A stretch of 64,000 nucleotides of DNA, taken from Dicaeum eximium. Lineage: Eukaryota; Chordata; Aves; Passeriformes; Dicaeidae. Shown here one piece after another: positions 26,001-37,436 of the stretch. Each line of letters opens with the position of its first letter. The stretch's first letter is position 1. The stretch lies in the NCBI GenBank assembly GCA_013396995.1, contig VWZP01005688.1, forward strand, positions 16,916 to 80,915. The letters run 5' to 3'. Position numbers and translations under genes: made by a program. The notes beneath the pieces are model-generated. The model saw only the letters and a program-made list of their open reading frames with translations, made no database searches and was not told where the DNA came from.

Positions 26001-28643
26001 ATTAAAGTGGTTTCAAGAAGTGGAAAGATATTAATAGTAGTTTCAGTCCTCAATTTTGTGGAATAAACTTTGGTTTAAGGAATTACATGGCATCCTGACT
26101 AATTGCTAATTTATTTTCACCTATATTACTGTGTATAGTCATAGCTGCCCTCAAATACTGTCCCCTGTCCATTGACATGTATCATGAGATAACATTCACC
26201 TGTTTGACAGGTGGGATTTGTTGTAAGCTTTCAGTAAATAATGATGTGAAGAGTTAGTAAGGAAGAAATGCAATTTCTGTGAGGTCTGATGAGGATGCAC
26301 GGGTAAAGACTTGAAGTTCAGAGGGAGCTCTGCAGTCTGATCCATGTTTTCAGATGTCTGTTTATGGATCTAGATGAATTGGTGACTAATCCCAAACTTT
26401 GCAGCCCTCTGAATGGGAGCAAAGAGCTCCTTGGGTTTAAGCAAAGCCTTTGGGTCAAAGCCATGTGTGGGATGTGTGCCAAAATCTGGGATGAAAATTG
26501 TCTCATTTTGGGCTGAGGCAATGAGATGCTCCCTGGCAGTATTTTTAGATGGCTTGTGAGTGAACCTGTCCTTCCTGCTGTGCAAAGAAGGTTGTACTCC
26601 ATTCAACATCTATTCTGGGTTTCATGGAGGGTTTTTTTTTGTTTTGTTTTGGGTTTGGTTTTTTTTTTTGTTTGTTTAGTACAGTCTGCTAAATTATTCC
26701 CTTTGGCTTGAGGAGCAAACTTTATTGTTGTGTTTCTGATCAGTGTAAAACCAGAGATCTGGTTGAAATACTCTATTAAAGTAAATATATATATTTTTTT
26801 TAAGACAAGAAGCTGTATTTGCAGCATGGGGCACTCGGTCTGTGCCTGACAGGGAAATGTGAAAGCCCTCGCTCAGGTTGATTGCCTTCATGATATGCTC
26901 GATCTGAGTTAACTTGTTTTCTGTACCCTCTACCATTTCATTTTGTAGTAGCAAATAAAGCTTGGATGTGGTAAATGTAATGTCTGCTGCTGCTTGATAA
27001 TACAGGCCAGTGAATAAATGAACTTCCTCTGATATTCCATATCTTCTCCTAATAAACAGAAATGCTGCAGTGGGACTGCGTGTGAGTGACTTGGAATTAC
27101 TTATTTCTACCTTCTCTCCTTAAAGTTGTTTTTCTCATGCACTTGCATGCTTTCAGTTTGCCAAGAAAATAACTTTTGACATGAGATTTAGGATTGGTGA
27201 TTTAAAGCAGAATCAGGTTGCTCCCTATATGATCGTTGAGATGGGGTCTGTGATTCTGCAGTGTTTCAGAATTAGAGGACTTTGGGAATGAACTTGTATG
27301 GCTAATTAAACCTATTGAAACTAAAAACAAAGGAAAATATTTAGGAATTTTCTGTGTTGGAGAGCCAAGGGGGTAGCAACAACAGATTTTTAGATGTTTC
27401 TTGATGGTGTACCGCTTCTTAGAATTTTCAGTTGTTTTCCAAACATGTACTTTTAAAAAATGTTGGTGTGCCCGTGCAATGCTGCATTTGCACCTCCTGC
27501 GGGGTGCATAACCAACAACAGGATTTGGGGAGGAACCTCTTGGGATTAATGCTAAAAATATTCAGGTAACCATCTGAGTGCTTGAAGTAGGTTTGTTGGT
27601 TTTTGTGTTTTTTTCTTTTCCCAAGGCATGGTGAGGAAGGAGATGAAGACTCCTCATCTGCTTGCTGTCCTCATAGCACAGCCTGGCTGCTGAATAGCTG
27701 AGTGACAGGCAATCTGGCCTATCCATATGACCATATTGTTTTCCTCCCCTAATTAGCCTGGTCCTTACTGTGCTGATGAGGAAACAGATGCACTGAGCAG
27801 CAAATTACCTTCGTCTTCCCTCCGCACAAAAAAGACACAGCACTTAATTGACTCATTTGATCTCCGGCAATTCAAAGCAAGTAAAGTGGAAATATTTAAA
27901 AGTGGCACTTCATTTTTGAATAGGGGGAAAATATGTTGGGAGTGGACATGCATGCATTTGTGTATAATTGTAGTTTTACAGTGTCAAATGTGAGGGTGAT
28001 GCTTGTGGTATCACTTTTGATGTCTTTAAAGAGAGGCACGAGCAAAAACAGTGAAAAAGGACCCTATTACTGCCTTTGTCAACAGCGAAATATTTGCATA
28101 CTTAACTGCACCGATATTTCACTACAGATCCTTGGCTGTGAACATTCCTTTTCTGTGCAGCATGCCAAGCTGCACATATGGGCAGCTGAAATGCCTCATT
28201 CCTGCCTCTCTGAGCTCTTGTCTGTGCTCCTGCCTGGGCACTGCTGACAGTGCAGGGGTCCCCTATTACCCCTGTTTTCTCTACTCACTTTTTCCTACTT
28301 TTACACAGATATATATGTATTTTTCCCTACTGTGTGGGTTTTTTTTGTTCTTTTTTTCCTTTTTTGCTTGTTTTCCTTTGTTTCTAATGCAAATACATAT
28401 GGCTATATTTTGAAGGTGCTGCTCCAGGAATTGAGGAGAGCTCTTACTGGCTGTGTGCCTGACACATGCCCCAGCAGTGGTGTGGGTGCAGTACCTGGCC
28501 TCATCCCTTGGGGTCACTGGGAAGCTCTGAGCAAAGATGCACAATGCACATTCCAAAAACTCTCATGTGGACAAATAGGGTGTGTCTGGCACAATGCAGT
28601 CTAGCCTTAAAGATGGGGGAGAAACTTGTCTTTTATTTCATAG
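23051..28643. other. Non-coding stretch, no gene seen
   Basis: This is long AT-leaning DNA with T-rich simple tracts at 26632-26679 and near 28337-28380. Open frames are short and overlap on both strands. No mobile element was recognised by eye. Confidence 0.4.
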
Positions 28644-28690
28644 AGTGCATTTATGTCTTGGGTCCCCAGGGTGGGAGTCACCTGGTCAAG
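28644..28690 (+). other. Candidate micro-exon, 47 bases
   Basis: The acceptor is a pyrimidine-rich TGTCTTTTATTTCATAG ending at 28643. The donor is AAG|GTGAGC, with the exon ending at 28690. All three reading frames are open across the interval. No homology is recognised. The strong sites on both sides make splicing possible, but pseudo-exons like this occur by chance in tens of kilobases. Confidence 0.18.
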
Positions 28691-31600
28691 GTGAGCAGTC
28701 ACTCCCTGAATTTACCAACTCAGTGTGGCTAAACTTCTTTCATGGTGCCTTAATCCTTCAAGAGGTGGTTTCTCCTGCAAGTCTGCACCGTGAAGGTTCT
28801 GTAAAAAGGAAATTGTTTCCATGCAGACATTGTGGTGGCCATCCCCTCTGTTGGGACATTCTACCTTAGCAGATCCTAGGGGATGTTTAAGGTGCAGATA
28901 TTTCTTCTCCTTTGCCTCTGACCTAATGTGGCCCTCACCATGTATGATTACATCACGTGGGTTTGCCACTCTGCTGCACTTGAGAAAAAGCTGTTGCCTA
29001 GTCTGCTTCTGTTTCCATTGAACTCCTGAGTGTTTAAGCAGTACCATAAGTAACCCTGCATGTTACCAGGGCATGGATGGGTGTTACTCATATCAGCTTG
29101 CATTTCTCAGATGAGGGTTTTTCGTTTTTTTTTTTTTTTAGAAATACAATTAGAATTTAGGATACAATTTAGAAATATTAAACTTTCTCTTTAAATTACT
29201 AAAGCTCCATATTTATACTGGCTAGATGATCACTGAAATGTGTTCAGGTAGTATCAACTTCACTCAGTGGACTGCCTCTCATCTGCTTCTTCCCCTTTTC
29301 CTAAGCTTTCCACCTTCTGCATTTGTTACAGATGCCTGTTCAATAGACTGCTGTTGCTGGTGGCTTTGAGATGGCTTTCACAGACCTTTTTCTATTTGCT
29401 TTCCAATTCTACTTAATGTTTTCATCCAGTTTATAAAGTGCAAGTGTGAAAGAAAACTTTTGGATTAAGTATGCCCAGTTCCTTCAGGAAGGCTCCTGAG
29501 TGTGCACCAGCCCAAAAGTGCAGTGCTAGCTCAGTAAGCAAAGTGACCATGCTGTAAAGAAAGGCAGATGTAATTACAGGGGATGTTTTGAATGCAGTGT
29601 GGATTACAAATGCTAGATTTGCCATGGTAAGAAACCTGACATATCTGTTACCTTGGTGATTTTTTTTTTTGTAGCCATGAGGTAAGGGATATTTTTTGCA
29701 ATGAAAATTACGTGTGCTTATTCCAATCTACTTGAGCACAAACCTTCCAGGAGATGGAAGTGGGAGTAGGTAGTAGAGTCAAATACCTGTAAGCAGGTGT
29801 ATTTTTCAAGCTTTTTTTTCCCTTTGATTGTATGATGCTGAATTTCTTACACATGAACAATGAAAGTAGAAACAAACTGCCACAAAAGGCAGAAAGTACA
29901 AAGGCAAAGACAAGGATATTTGCAAAACAAGGGTACTGGAAACATCATTTTAATTAGTGATATAGTAAGTGGCAGCTTTTTACCTAGTGTGGTATTACTC
30001 TCATTTATGTAATTATCTGTTGCTTTTAACATGGCACATGCTATAACAGAACTGATTAAATGAAAAGTGTGTCTGCTGTTGAGTCAGACTGCTATGTTTG
30101 TGATGAGCTGTTCAGATTTGAAACAATTTGTTGGAGTTCTGCAGTTCATACTAGTAGTTACATATTCTGGGTGAGAGACCATTTGAAATGCAGTGGGTGC
30201 ATTATTCACCTGTGTGCTTACTGTGCATTACTGTGAGAAAATTGAGAGTCAGTGAAAGGACAACTCTGCTAGTATTGGTTATTTCGGATTGCTTAATTTT
30301 AATTACTGTTTTCCAGTGGCTGTGCTGTGCAGAATGTCCAAGGCTTGGGACTCCTGCTCTGGGGTGATGTGCATAGCACAGCAGAGGCTGTGCTGCCCTC
30401 ACAGAAGGGGGATGTGTAGGTCAGCCCCTGCTGCCACATCCTGCCTGGATGATGAAACAGCTTCCCCAGGGTGCCATCCCACACCTGTGAACATTTTTGG
30501 GTAATCACAGTGTAAGTGGGAAACACAGACAGCCCCTCCTAAAGTGGATGAGGTTGGTTTGTTTAGGCTCTCAGTGGGTGGTGGGCACTGCTGTTGCTCT
30601 CCAGGTGTAATTGCAAGGACACTTTGAAAAGCACAGTGCGGTGGTTTTGCAACTTTTGGTGGCTTGGGTTTCTTAGTTGCTTTTCTTTGTTTTCATTCTT
30701 GTTCTGCTTGCGCTGTCCTTGCTGACTGAAAAATACATCTTGCCACTTCTAGGCAAGAGTTGTTTGGAAGTCTGCAAGTCGGGGCTGAGATTTCAGACCA
30801 GATGAGCCCTTGAATTGTCTCTGATTCCCGAGTACTTGGAAATCTGCCCAGTGCAAGCAGAGTGTCAGAGACCCCAGGGCAATGCTGGAGGCAGGGGCTG
30901 GTACCCGGTGCCTGGCTGGGTCTGGAGCTGTATGGGCAGGCAGAGCCAGCCTTCTGCAAGGGCTCAGCAAAAGGGTTGGCAGCATCACTCCTAAGTTTGT
31001 TTTACATTCATATTTATTGTCCTTCTGCTCCTCAGCCCAGGATGAAGGAGTGCCCTGAGCATCCCAAGTGGCTGATTTGTTGAAAACCACCCAGAAGTGT
31101 ATGCTCCCCTCCCATCAAGATAGACGTACAAGGGAAGATTAAGAAGTTGTTTAGCTATGTAACAAAACAATGAAAAAAAGCATTAAGAGCAGGGGGGAAA
31201 GGCCATTAGTGTGAAAAGAAGAGTAGTGATTTTAATACGTGGCAAAAAGGATCAGCTTTTGTGTGCAGTGGTTGCCACTCAGGGACTTTCAGGCGTTACT
31301 GACAGTGTATCACTGAGGACCTGTTTTGATGCTCTCCTGCCTGAGGTTTTGAGTGCTGACAGACAAGTATTTATGCATGTGCTGCATCACTGTGTCGGTC
31401 ATCTCATCACAGAGTGGAAAATTAATTGTTCCACCGTGGAGAAGATCTGAATGCCAAGTGCCTTCTTCCTTCCCCCGCCTCCCCGCTTTTCTTCTTTCAA
31501 TATTTAGCCAAGGCAGCTGAGCTTTAATATATATTTCCCCATGTCTTTGCATAAACATTGAGGGACTGTAATTCCACAAACTAGAATAGGTCTCAAGTAA

Positions 31601-31716
31601 TCACTTTTTGAACTCGGCGGTGAAGTTAATGGAATGAAACTTGCTGGGAAAGACACAAAATAATTTAGTTTGTGTCTGTTAGGTTGTCAAAGTGTGGCTA
31701 TTGTAAAGTTTCCTCT
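28691..31716. other. Non-coding stretch, no gene seen
   Basis: Mixed DNA with a 15-base T run at 29125-29139. Open frames occur on both strands without domains. No repeat family was recognised. Confidence 0.4.
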
Positions 31717-31736
31717 CCCCATCTCCCTCCCCCCCC
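31717..31736 (-). other. Potential G-quadruplex motif on the - strand
   Basis: C runs at 31717-31720, 31725-31727 and 31729-31736 give at least four G-triplets with short loops on the complementary strand, if the eight-base run is split. This fits the standard G3+ loop rule. Folding is inferred. Confidence 0.5.
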
Positions 31737-31979
31737 TCCTTTTTATTCCCGTGACTACAGTTTATATATGTTAAAAGTATAATTAACAGGAGAGCCAGAA
31801 AATATGTTTTCTTTGGTGCTGAAGGTGGCTAATCGTTGTATGTCAAGGTAACAGGATTTCAGGAATGGTGAGATAAATACTGCATGTTTCATGGGGAGCA
31901 TACCAAATGCATTTCCAAAGTGATCCAAAGGTGGGGCTTAGGGAGTGGTGAGGCTCCAGTGAGAGTGTGGCAGGATGGG

Positions 31980-32180
31980 GGAGACCTGGGTTAAAATTTT
32001 GTCTCATTTCTTGAGCACTGGTGAGGGGTTTCCCCTCTCCAAAATGAAATCTCTCCTTTGCACTTTGCCTATGATTTTTGCCAAACTGGGAAGTGATAAA
32101 AATGAGGTTTCCTTGTGTTTGCAAAGTGTTTTGAGATTTATGGGTGAAACTCTTCATAACCCAGGTAGTACTCATTACAA
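31980..32180 (+). mobile_element. Old MIR-type (CORE) SINE remnant
   Basis: The interval follows the MIR layout in order: GAGACCTGGGTT (31981-31992), then GTTTCCCCTCTCCAAAATGA (32028-32047) matching the 'cctcagtttcctcatctgtaaaatga' part, then GCAAAGTGTTTTGAGAT (32121-32137) matching the L2-type tail. It ends with CATAAC...GGTAGTACTCATTA, resembling the terminal tail. The remnant is degraded with internal deletions, as expected for an element inactive since early amniote evolution. The assignment rests on recalled family features, not a database search. Confidence 0.65.
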
Positions 32181-35100
32181 ATGTGATTTAAGCTATAAGG
32201 CTTGTGGTCCTTGCTTGAGTAAAATGCCTTTGATTCACTGGGAGCTGGACCCAGGAAAAAAAGGCATGGTGTTATGTGTGGCTCACATTACTCAGTGTTT
32301 TATCCAATAGGAAAAAAAAAATGCATAGAACTACTGAAGTTATTTTTTATTTAACTGACTTGGAGCTCCTGGTACGTGCAGATCCCATCTGGTGCTCACT
32401 GCTGCAGGGAAACCTTCAGTGAGCAGAGCACCCCAGAGCATGAGGTGCTCTCACCTGTGTTGGTGGGGCTCGAAATGTGAGTTCAGAGAATTGAGGAGAG
32501 TGAGTTACTGGTGATTCTTCCCACTGGCAGGGGAGATAACTGGTGGCTATTGCCAGTGCCTGTGGTAAGTAAATGGCAGTGTTTAGAGTCGGCAATTTCG
32601 CAGGACTATGGCAAGGACAGGTTTCTGTCTGGAGCCAGCCAGAGGTAAATCCTCTCATAGGGTGCTCAATTTGCTGGCTGCAGCGAGGGCTGCCCTGCTG
32701 ACATTCCTTCCTGTCCAGCTGAAGCGTTTTCACTCACAATTCAATTTCTCTCCCCTTTTAACAGCAAAGTGGATGTAATTTTGGTGGCTGCCTGAACATT
32801 GCAGTGTGCACAGAAAAGCTGACTGCACGATCCGTCTCGCAGTGGCTGCAGCGTGTCTGTGCCGTGCAAGGTGCAGGTGTGCACCTGCAGGCTGTGAGCA
32901 GCAGAATATAGACCAAGTCTGTGGAGCCAGTGCTTATTTCATTAATTTGGAATAGCTGCCTCTCCCAGCATCTGGCTTGCTGATTGATTTCTGTGTTTGC
33001 AGGGGTCCCAGGCTCCTCACAGCGGGCGCTGCTGTGTTTCCCTGTTTGCCTCCCAGCATTTTGGTCCCCTGCACCTTCTCTCAATAGCACTTTTCTTTGC
33101 AATGAAAGCTTTGCTTAGTGAAGACCTCACAGCACAAGAATGAGTGTTACTTCCTTTTCTTTCTTCCTTTTTTCCCCTCTCCCCATTCTGCTCTCCGCAT
33201 CCACAGATTTTGCTCTGTGCTGCTGGTTTACCCATGACGGCTCACTAGGAATCTGTGTGTGTTTGCCTGTATCTCTTTCTTTTTTCCTCCTGTTATCCTG
33301 TCAGAGTAATTAGTGTGGCTTTATGGCTGAAATCAGTGAAGAAAGGAACAGTGAAATCTCTCTTCACTGACGTGCAGCAGAGGCTTTCGTTAACCTTATA
33401 ATCAAGGAAAAAAAATTAAAACTAAATAAGTCATGCCCAGTAAGGAATGTCACAATTTGCTGCCCCTTTCGTTTGTGGAGGACAGGAGGCTGCAGGGAGG
33501 CTGAACCCTGTGTCTTGTCATGCATTTCTAAATCCTCAGCAATTTGGGGCTGCAAGGGAGTGGGCTGCACCTTGTGCTCCCATTTCCTCCTCTCCCACCA
33601 CAAATCTCTTATTTCTACTCCCAAAAATGAATTTGTCAAAGTTTCAGTTCAAAGTGATGCGCAGGGGACTCTTTTTAAATACTGTAGGGAAAGCTTGGTG
33701 TTCTGTTAAAACGCATCTTTAGGGAAAAAACTAAAGTTAGCATGATGAGAATGGACTTCTGGAAGATTTTGGCTCACTCTCTTCTTCCATGTCTGAGAAC
33801 TCATTCCTGTGCCAATGCCAGCTTTTCTCTTGTTGATACCTCTGGATTTGAATGCCAGTGTAATATCCAGTTGACTTTATGCTTAGGTAACTTTCTTGTA
33901 AAATACTCAATTTTCATTAGCTTTCTTATTAGACCTTTTTTTTTACCATGTGAAGTTTCATGTAATAATAATTGAACATTAGCTGAACAAATGTAAGTCA
34001 GCAGTTTTCAGCCTATGGAGTATTTATTTTCTTTTTTTAAAATTTTTTGACAGATGAAATGCTTTTTGATGAGAGGTGGTGGGTTGGATGCTAAAGGTGG
34101 TGAGCGTTCATCTCCTGTATTTTTGTGGCTTTGAATAAATTAGTGTCAAAGATCTGAATTAAAATTCTGATTTCCCTGTTCATTCACTTAGGCTAGTTAT
34201 ACCTGTTATATCTAGAGCTGGTCAAACATTTTCACATTAATAACTTTCCACTAAGAATATGTTTGCTTTAAGTCAAAGTTTTCTAGAAGAAAACTGCTCT
34301 TGTGTTTTTATTTTAATTTTTTTTCCTCCTAACAGCTGAGTTTTCACACTGCCTTAGTTTAAAGAAACTGTTAATTCCCTTTTCCCTGCCCCTGTTTCTT
34401 TGTATCTTTCTTTTTACATGAAAATGAGATGAAACATTTTAAGATCCTGCAATGGTCATCCAGAGGTTACCAGGGGTAACCAGGTGACTACAGTTACATC
34501 ACTGCCAGGAAGGAGGGAGGGATAGGCAGTGTAGCCTGTGGTCCAGATTATACATTTCTTATGTTCTTTGGAGCTCTATATGTTTGAGCAAACAAATGCA
34601 ATTCTAACTCAGAATGGTTTGGTTTGAGCTGTGTACTTAATAAGATAATTTAAATGCCATGAGAGAAGAATGCATTTTTGTAAACAGGACTTGGAGTATT
34701 TGAGTGCTTATGTTTTGCTTTGAAATCTCCTTGTTTGTTTATTATCCAGGGGTATGTCTCTGTACAGACTGTGTGGCATTGTATATGATTTTCAGTACTT
34801 CCCTTATAAATGGGAACTTTTACAAAAGAACAGGAGTTATTACAGCCCTAACTCTGCGCGTAGTTAGAGAAAAAAGTAAATAAAAAGTCTAACAACCATC
34901 ATCAGTCTGTAGGAGCTGGAATGAGGAGAGCTAACGATTGCTATCCAAGTGATAAATGAGGGAACCATCTGAGAGGGCTTTGGCAACAAGAGAAGACAGA
35001 TGAAAGCAAAATGGCTCCTCTCTGCCTGGCTTTTGTTCTTTGAGGACTATTATGATTAAAGCTTATTTAGCAATCTAGCTCCTAACCTGGGCTAAAATGA

Positions 35101-35754
35101 CAGCTGGAGTTAACTAGCACACAGTAATAAATTAGAGCAATTAGTGACTAAATATTGTTTTTTCTTGTGGAAGTGGTGTGCCCACGTGGAAGAGGAGAGC
35201 CTGATTTCAGGGCTGAGCATGTACCTGTGGGGAACACGTGTTGGGGTGTCTTCACTGAGGGTCCTGCCCTCTCCAGTGGGTGCACTCTGCATCATTGTCC
35301 ATGGGATTGGGATGCAGGATGTTGGAGCACTCATGCTAAAAGGTGGCTGAAAGGATTTAAATGGGATTTAGGGAGTTCATTTTGGAAACAGTTTTGATCA
35401 GATCTGAGTGCATTTGATTTGCTGTGTTTAGACAATTTTGAATGGTTCAATTAATGGCAAGCTTTCTGGGGACAAGCATTGTTTTTTTAATGCAGACCAG
35501 CCCAGTTCAGCCAGCAGGCAAGGACCAGGCTTTCCAGAGGAACCTCAGGGAACTTCCATGGTACATCAGATGGTGCTTAAAGTTCATCATAAGTGCTTTA
35601 ATGTGGAAAGATGAGCTTAAGTGTGTGTAAAAATCTTTATAGGATTGGGCTGCAAGGGGGAGAGGGACGTGCTTTTTTTCTCTGTGCTTCTGGAAAGGTC
35701 ACTGACTTGGTGGGATCCTATCCTCACAGAAACTAAGGCTGTTTCCTTTCTCAG
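32181..35754. other. Non-coding stretch, no gene seen
   Basis: Mixed DNA. A modestly CpG-containing patch lies around 32825-33030. The short interval 32531-32564 ends in a good donor (GTG|GTAAGT), but its acceptor is weak. Open frames occur on both strands without domains. Confidence 0.4.
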
Positions 35755-35792
35755 ATTTACCTGGAGCAGGGTTTTGGGAAGCAGGAGGTCAG
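35755..35792 (+). other. Candidate micro-exon, 38 bases
   Basis: The acceptor is GCTGTTTCCTTTCTCAG ending at 35754, a near-ideal pyrimidine tract. The donor is CAG|GTAAGA after 35792. All three frames are open; frame 0 reads I Y L E Q G F G K Q E V. This is the strongest splice-site pair I found in the window. The product is not recognised, so it may be a genuine micro-exon, an exonised intron segment or a chance pseudo-exon. Confidence 0.25.
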
Positions 35793-36599
35793 GTAAGATG
35801 TGGTGGCAGGCTGCCTGGTCCTGTCAGTACCACAGAGGGGCTGCAGCCATCCTGGGGGAGAGCTGGGCGCTGTCGCAGCCTCTTTGTCACCGGCTGGAAG
35901 TGGCTTCTTAGGGGCACGATGCTGCTGCCTCCAGTGGGAAGTGTCACTGGTGCCTGGCCTTTGTGGGGCTCATTTCCCAGCTGCTCCACCCCTGAGGACA
36001 TAGAGCCAAGTGCTTGTGGTCTGGCTATCATCCTCTGGTTTGTAAACTGTGCTGACACTTTTCCCTTGCTCCCAGAGCCTGTAGAACTTTAATCCTGGAG
36101 AAGACACATGAGTGTGAAGGTTTTAAACTGACGAAACTCATTCAGTTACTCACATATTTGCAGAAAGGTGTGCAGGGGAGCCCTGTGTGATTTTGTGCAT
36201 CTGTAGGAACGAGGACTTGAAGCAGATTTTGTCTGTCTGTTTTTACCCAGATATTGCAATTTCTAAGCTTATTTACTGTGCTGCCATGCTGAGCCATAAG
36301 ACTTGGAGCTGCACAGGAAAAACCCTTGTGCTCCTCTTCTTGTATCATTGGGGCTGGAAATAGCAAAGAAAATTCGTCATAAGGGAACAGCCAGGTTTTG
36401 TTCCCACTTTTTACCATGCCAGGAGAGCATGTGCTAAACAGTTATACACCTTTTTTGTGTTCCTGCACAGCAGGTGCAGCAGGGAGGGAGGTTTGGGCCG
36501 TGGTGATGTTAGAAAGAAGGATGTGAAGAAAAAGTAAAAGTGATTGCATTCTAAGGATAGATCTTACTGGAGAGGTGCCTCCTGCTTTCCAAGAAGATA
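35793..36599. other. Non-coding stretch, no gene seen
   Basis: Moderately GC-rich to about 36010, then mixed. Short open frames occur on both strands. Nothing was recognised. Confidence 0.4.
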
Positions 36600-36980
36600 A
36601 AAGGCTTATATAAATAAGGTAGGCAATGAAGTTTAACTAAGAAATGGAATGCCAGATTAAAAATGCGAGTGCCAACTCACTCAATACAGTGTCAGCCCTT
36701 CTGATAATGTGCTGGTCTCTTGAACTTAGAATTGATTAATCAGTCAACCATTCCTTTCTTAAGCAAGCAGTTATATACTGTCAGGAGGGAGTATAGTGGG
36801 GTTTGATCCTGTACATCAGATAATGAGCTATACGTTCATATAGTGACATCTAGGCTACAATTCTATAAAACCACTGACAAAAAGATCATAAGTGTTAATT
36901 AGTTGACATCAATTTATTCTGTTAAATTCTATAACTGCTGCTCTAATTGAAGTGACTCATTTCCTTAGGTAAGCCTTAGT
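36600..36980. promoter_or_regulatory. Candidate AT-rich conserved element
   Basis: It contains TGATTAATCA, a perfect palindrome at 36733-36742, and TAATTAG at 36896-36902, with almost no open reading frame. The palindrome resembles paired TGATT/PBX-type half sites. Enhancer function is inferred only. Confidence 0.28.
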
Positions 36981-37372
36981 GCTGTGCTACTCATAGTTCC
37001 CAATTTAGAAGTAGCTCAGTCTCACAAGATTGGCAGTGATTTGCTGTTATGCTCAGAGTAGGTATTTTGATGGCTTCCATAGAAAAGAAAAGAGAAAAAA
37101 GTGGTGTAAAGGGACTTTTTAGAGTTACTAGTTAATACTGTATAGTTTGGTCTCCAGTGAAGTTACCAAAAATGCTCAAGCTGCTGTGGGGGGAACGTTT
37201 TGCTACTGACCATAGCCTTGGATGATCTTTCTCTGGTTTCCTTAGATTTTGTTTTACATGTGCAGAAAACCTCTTTCAAAGCTGTTTGTCAGCTGCTCAC
37301 CACTTGTATGACCTGAGAGTACAAGGGATGTGCCATCCACCTGGCTGGGTTTGGATGCCTCTGTGTTCACAG

Positions 37373-37436
37373 AGATTCAAAGAAGGGCTGGAAGGAGGCA
37401 CCAAAAAGGGGATAGTAAATTTGATCAGCAATACAG
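37373..37436 (+). other. Candidate exon, 64 bases, purine-rich
   Basis: The acceptor is GCCTCTGTGTTCACAG ending at 37372, and the donor is ACAG|GTAAAG after 37436. The interval is purine-rich with GAAG/GGAAGG motifs of the kind that act as exonic splicing enhancers. Frame 0 is open (starts R F K E G L E G G T K K) and continues open on both sides from 37286 to 37498. No homology is recognised. Confidence 0.2.
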
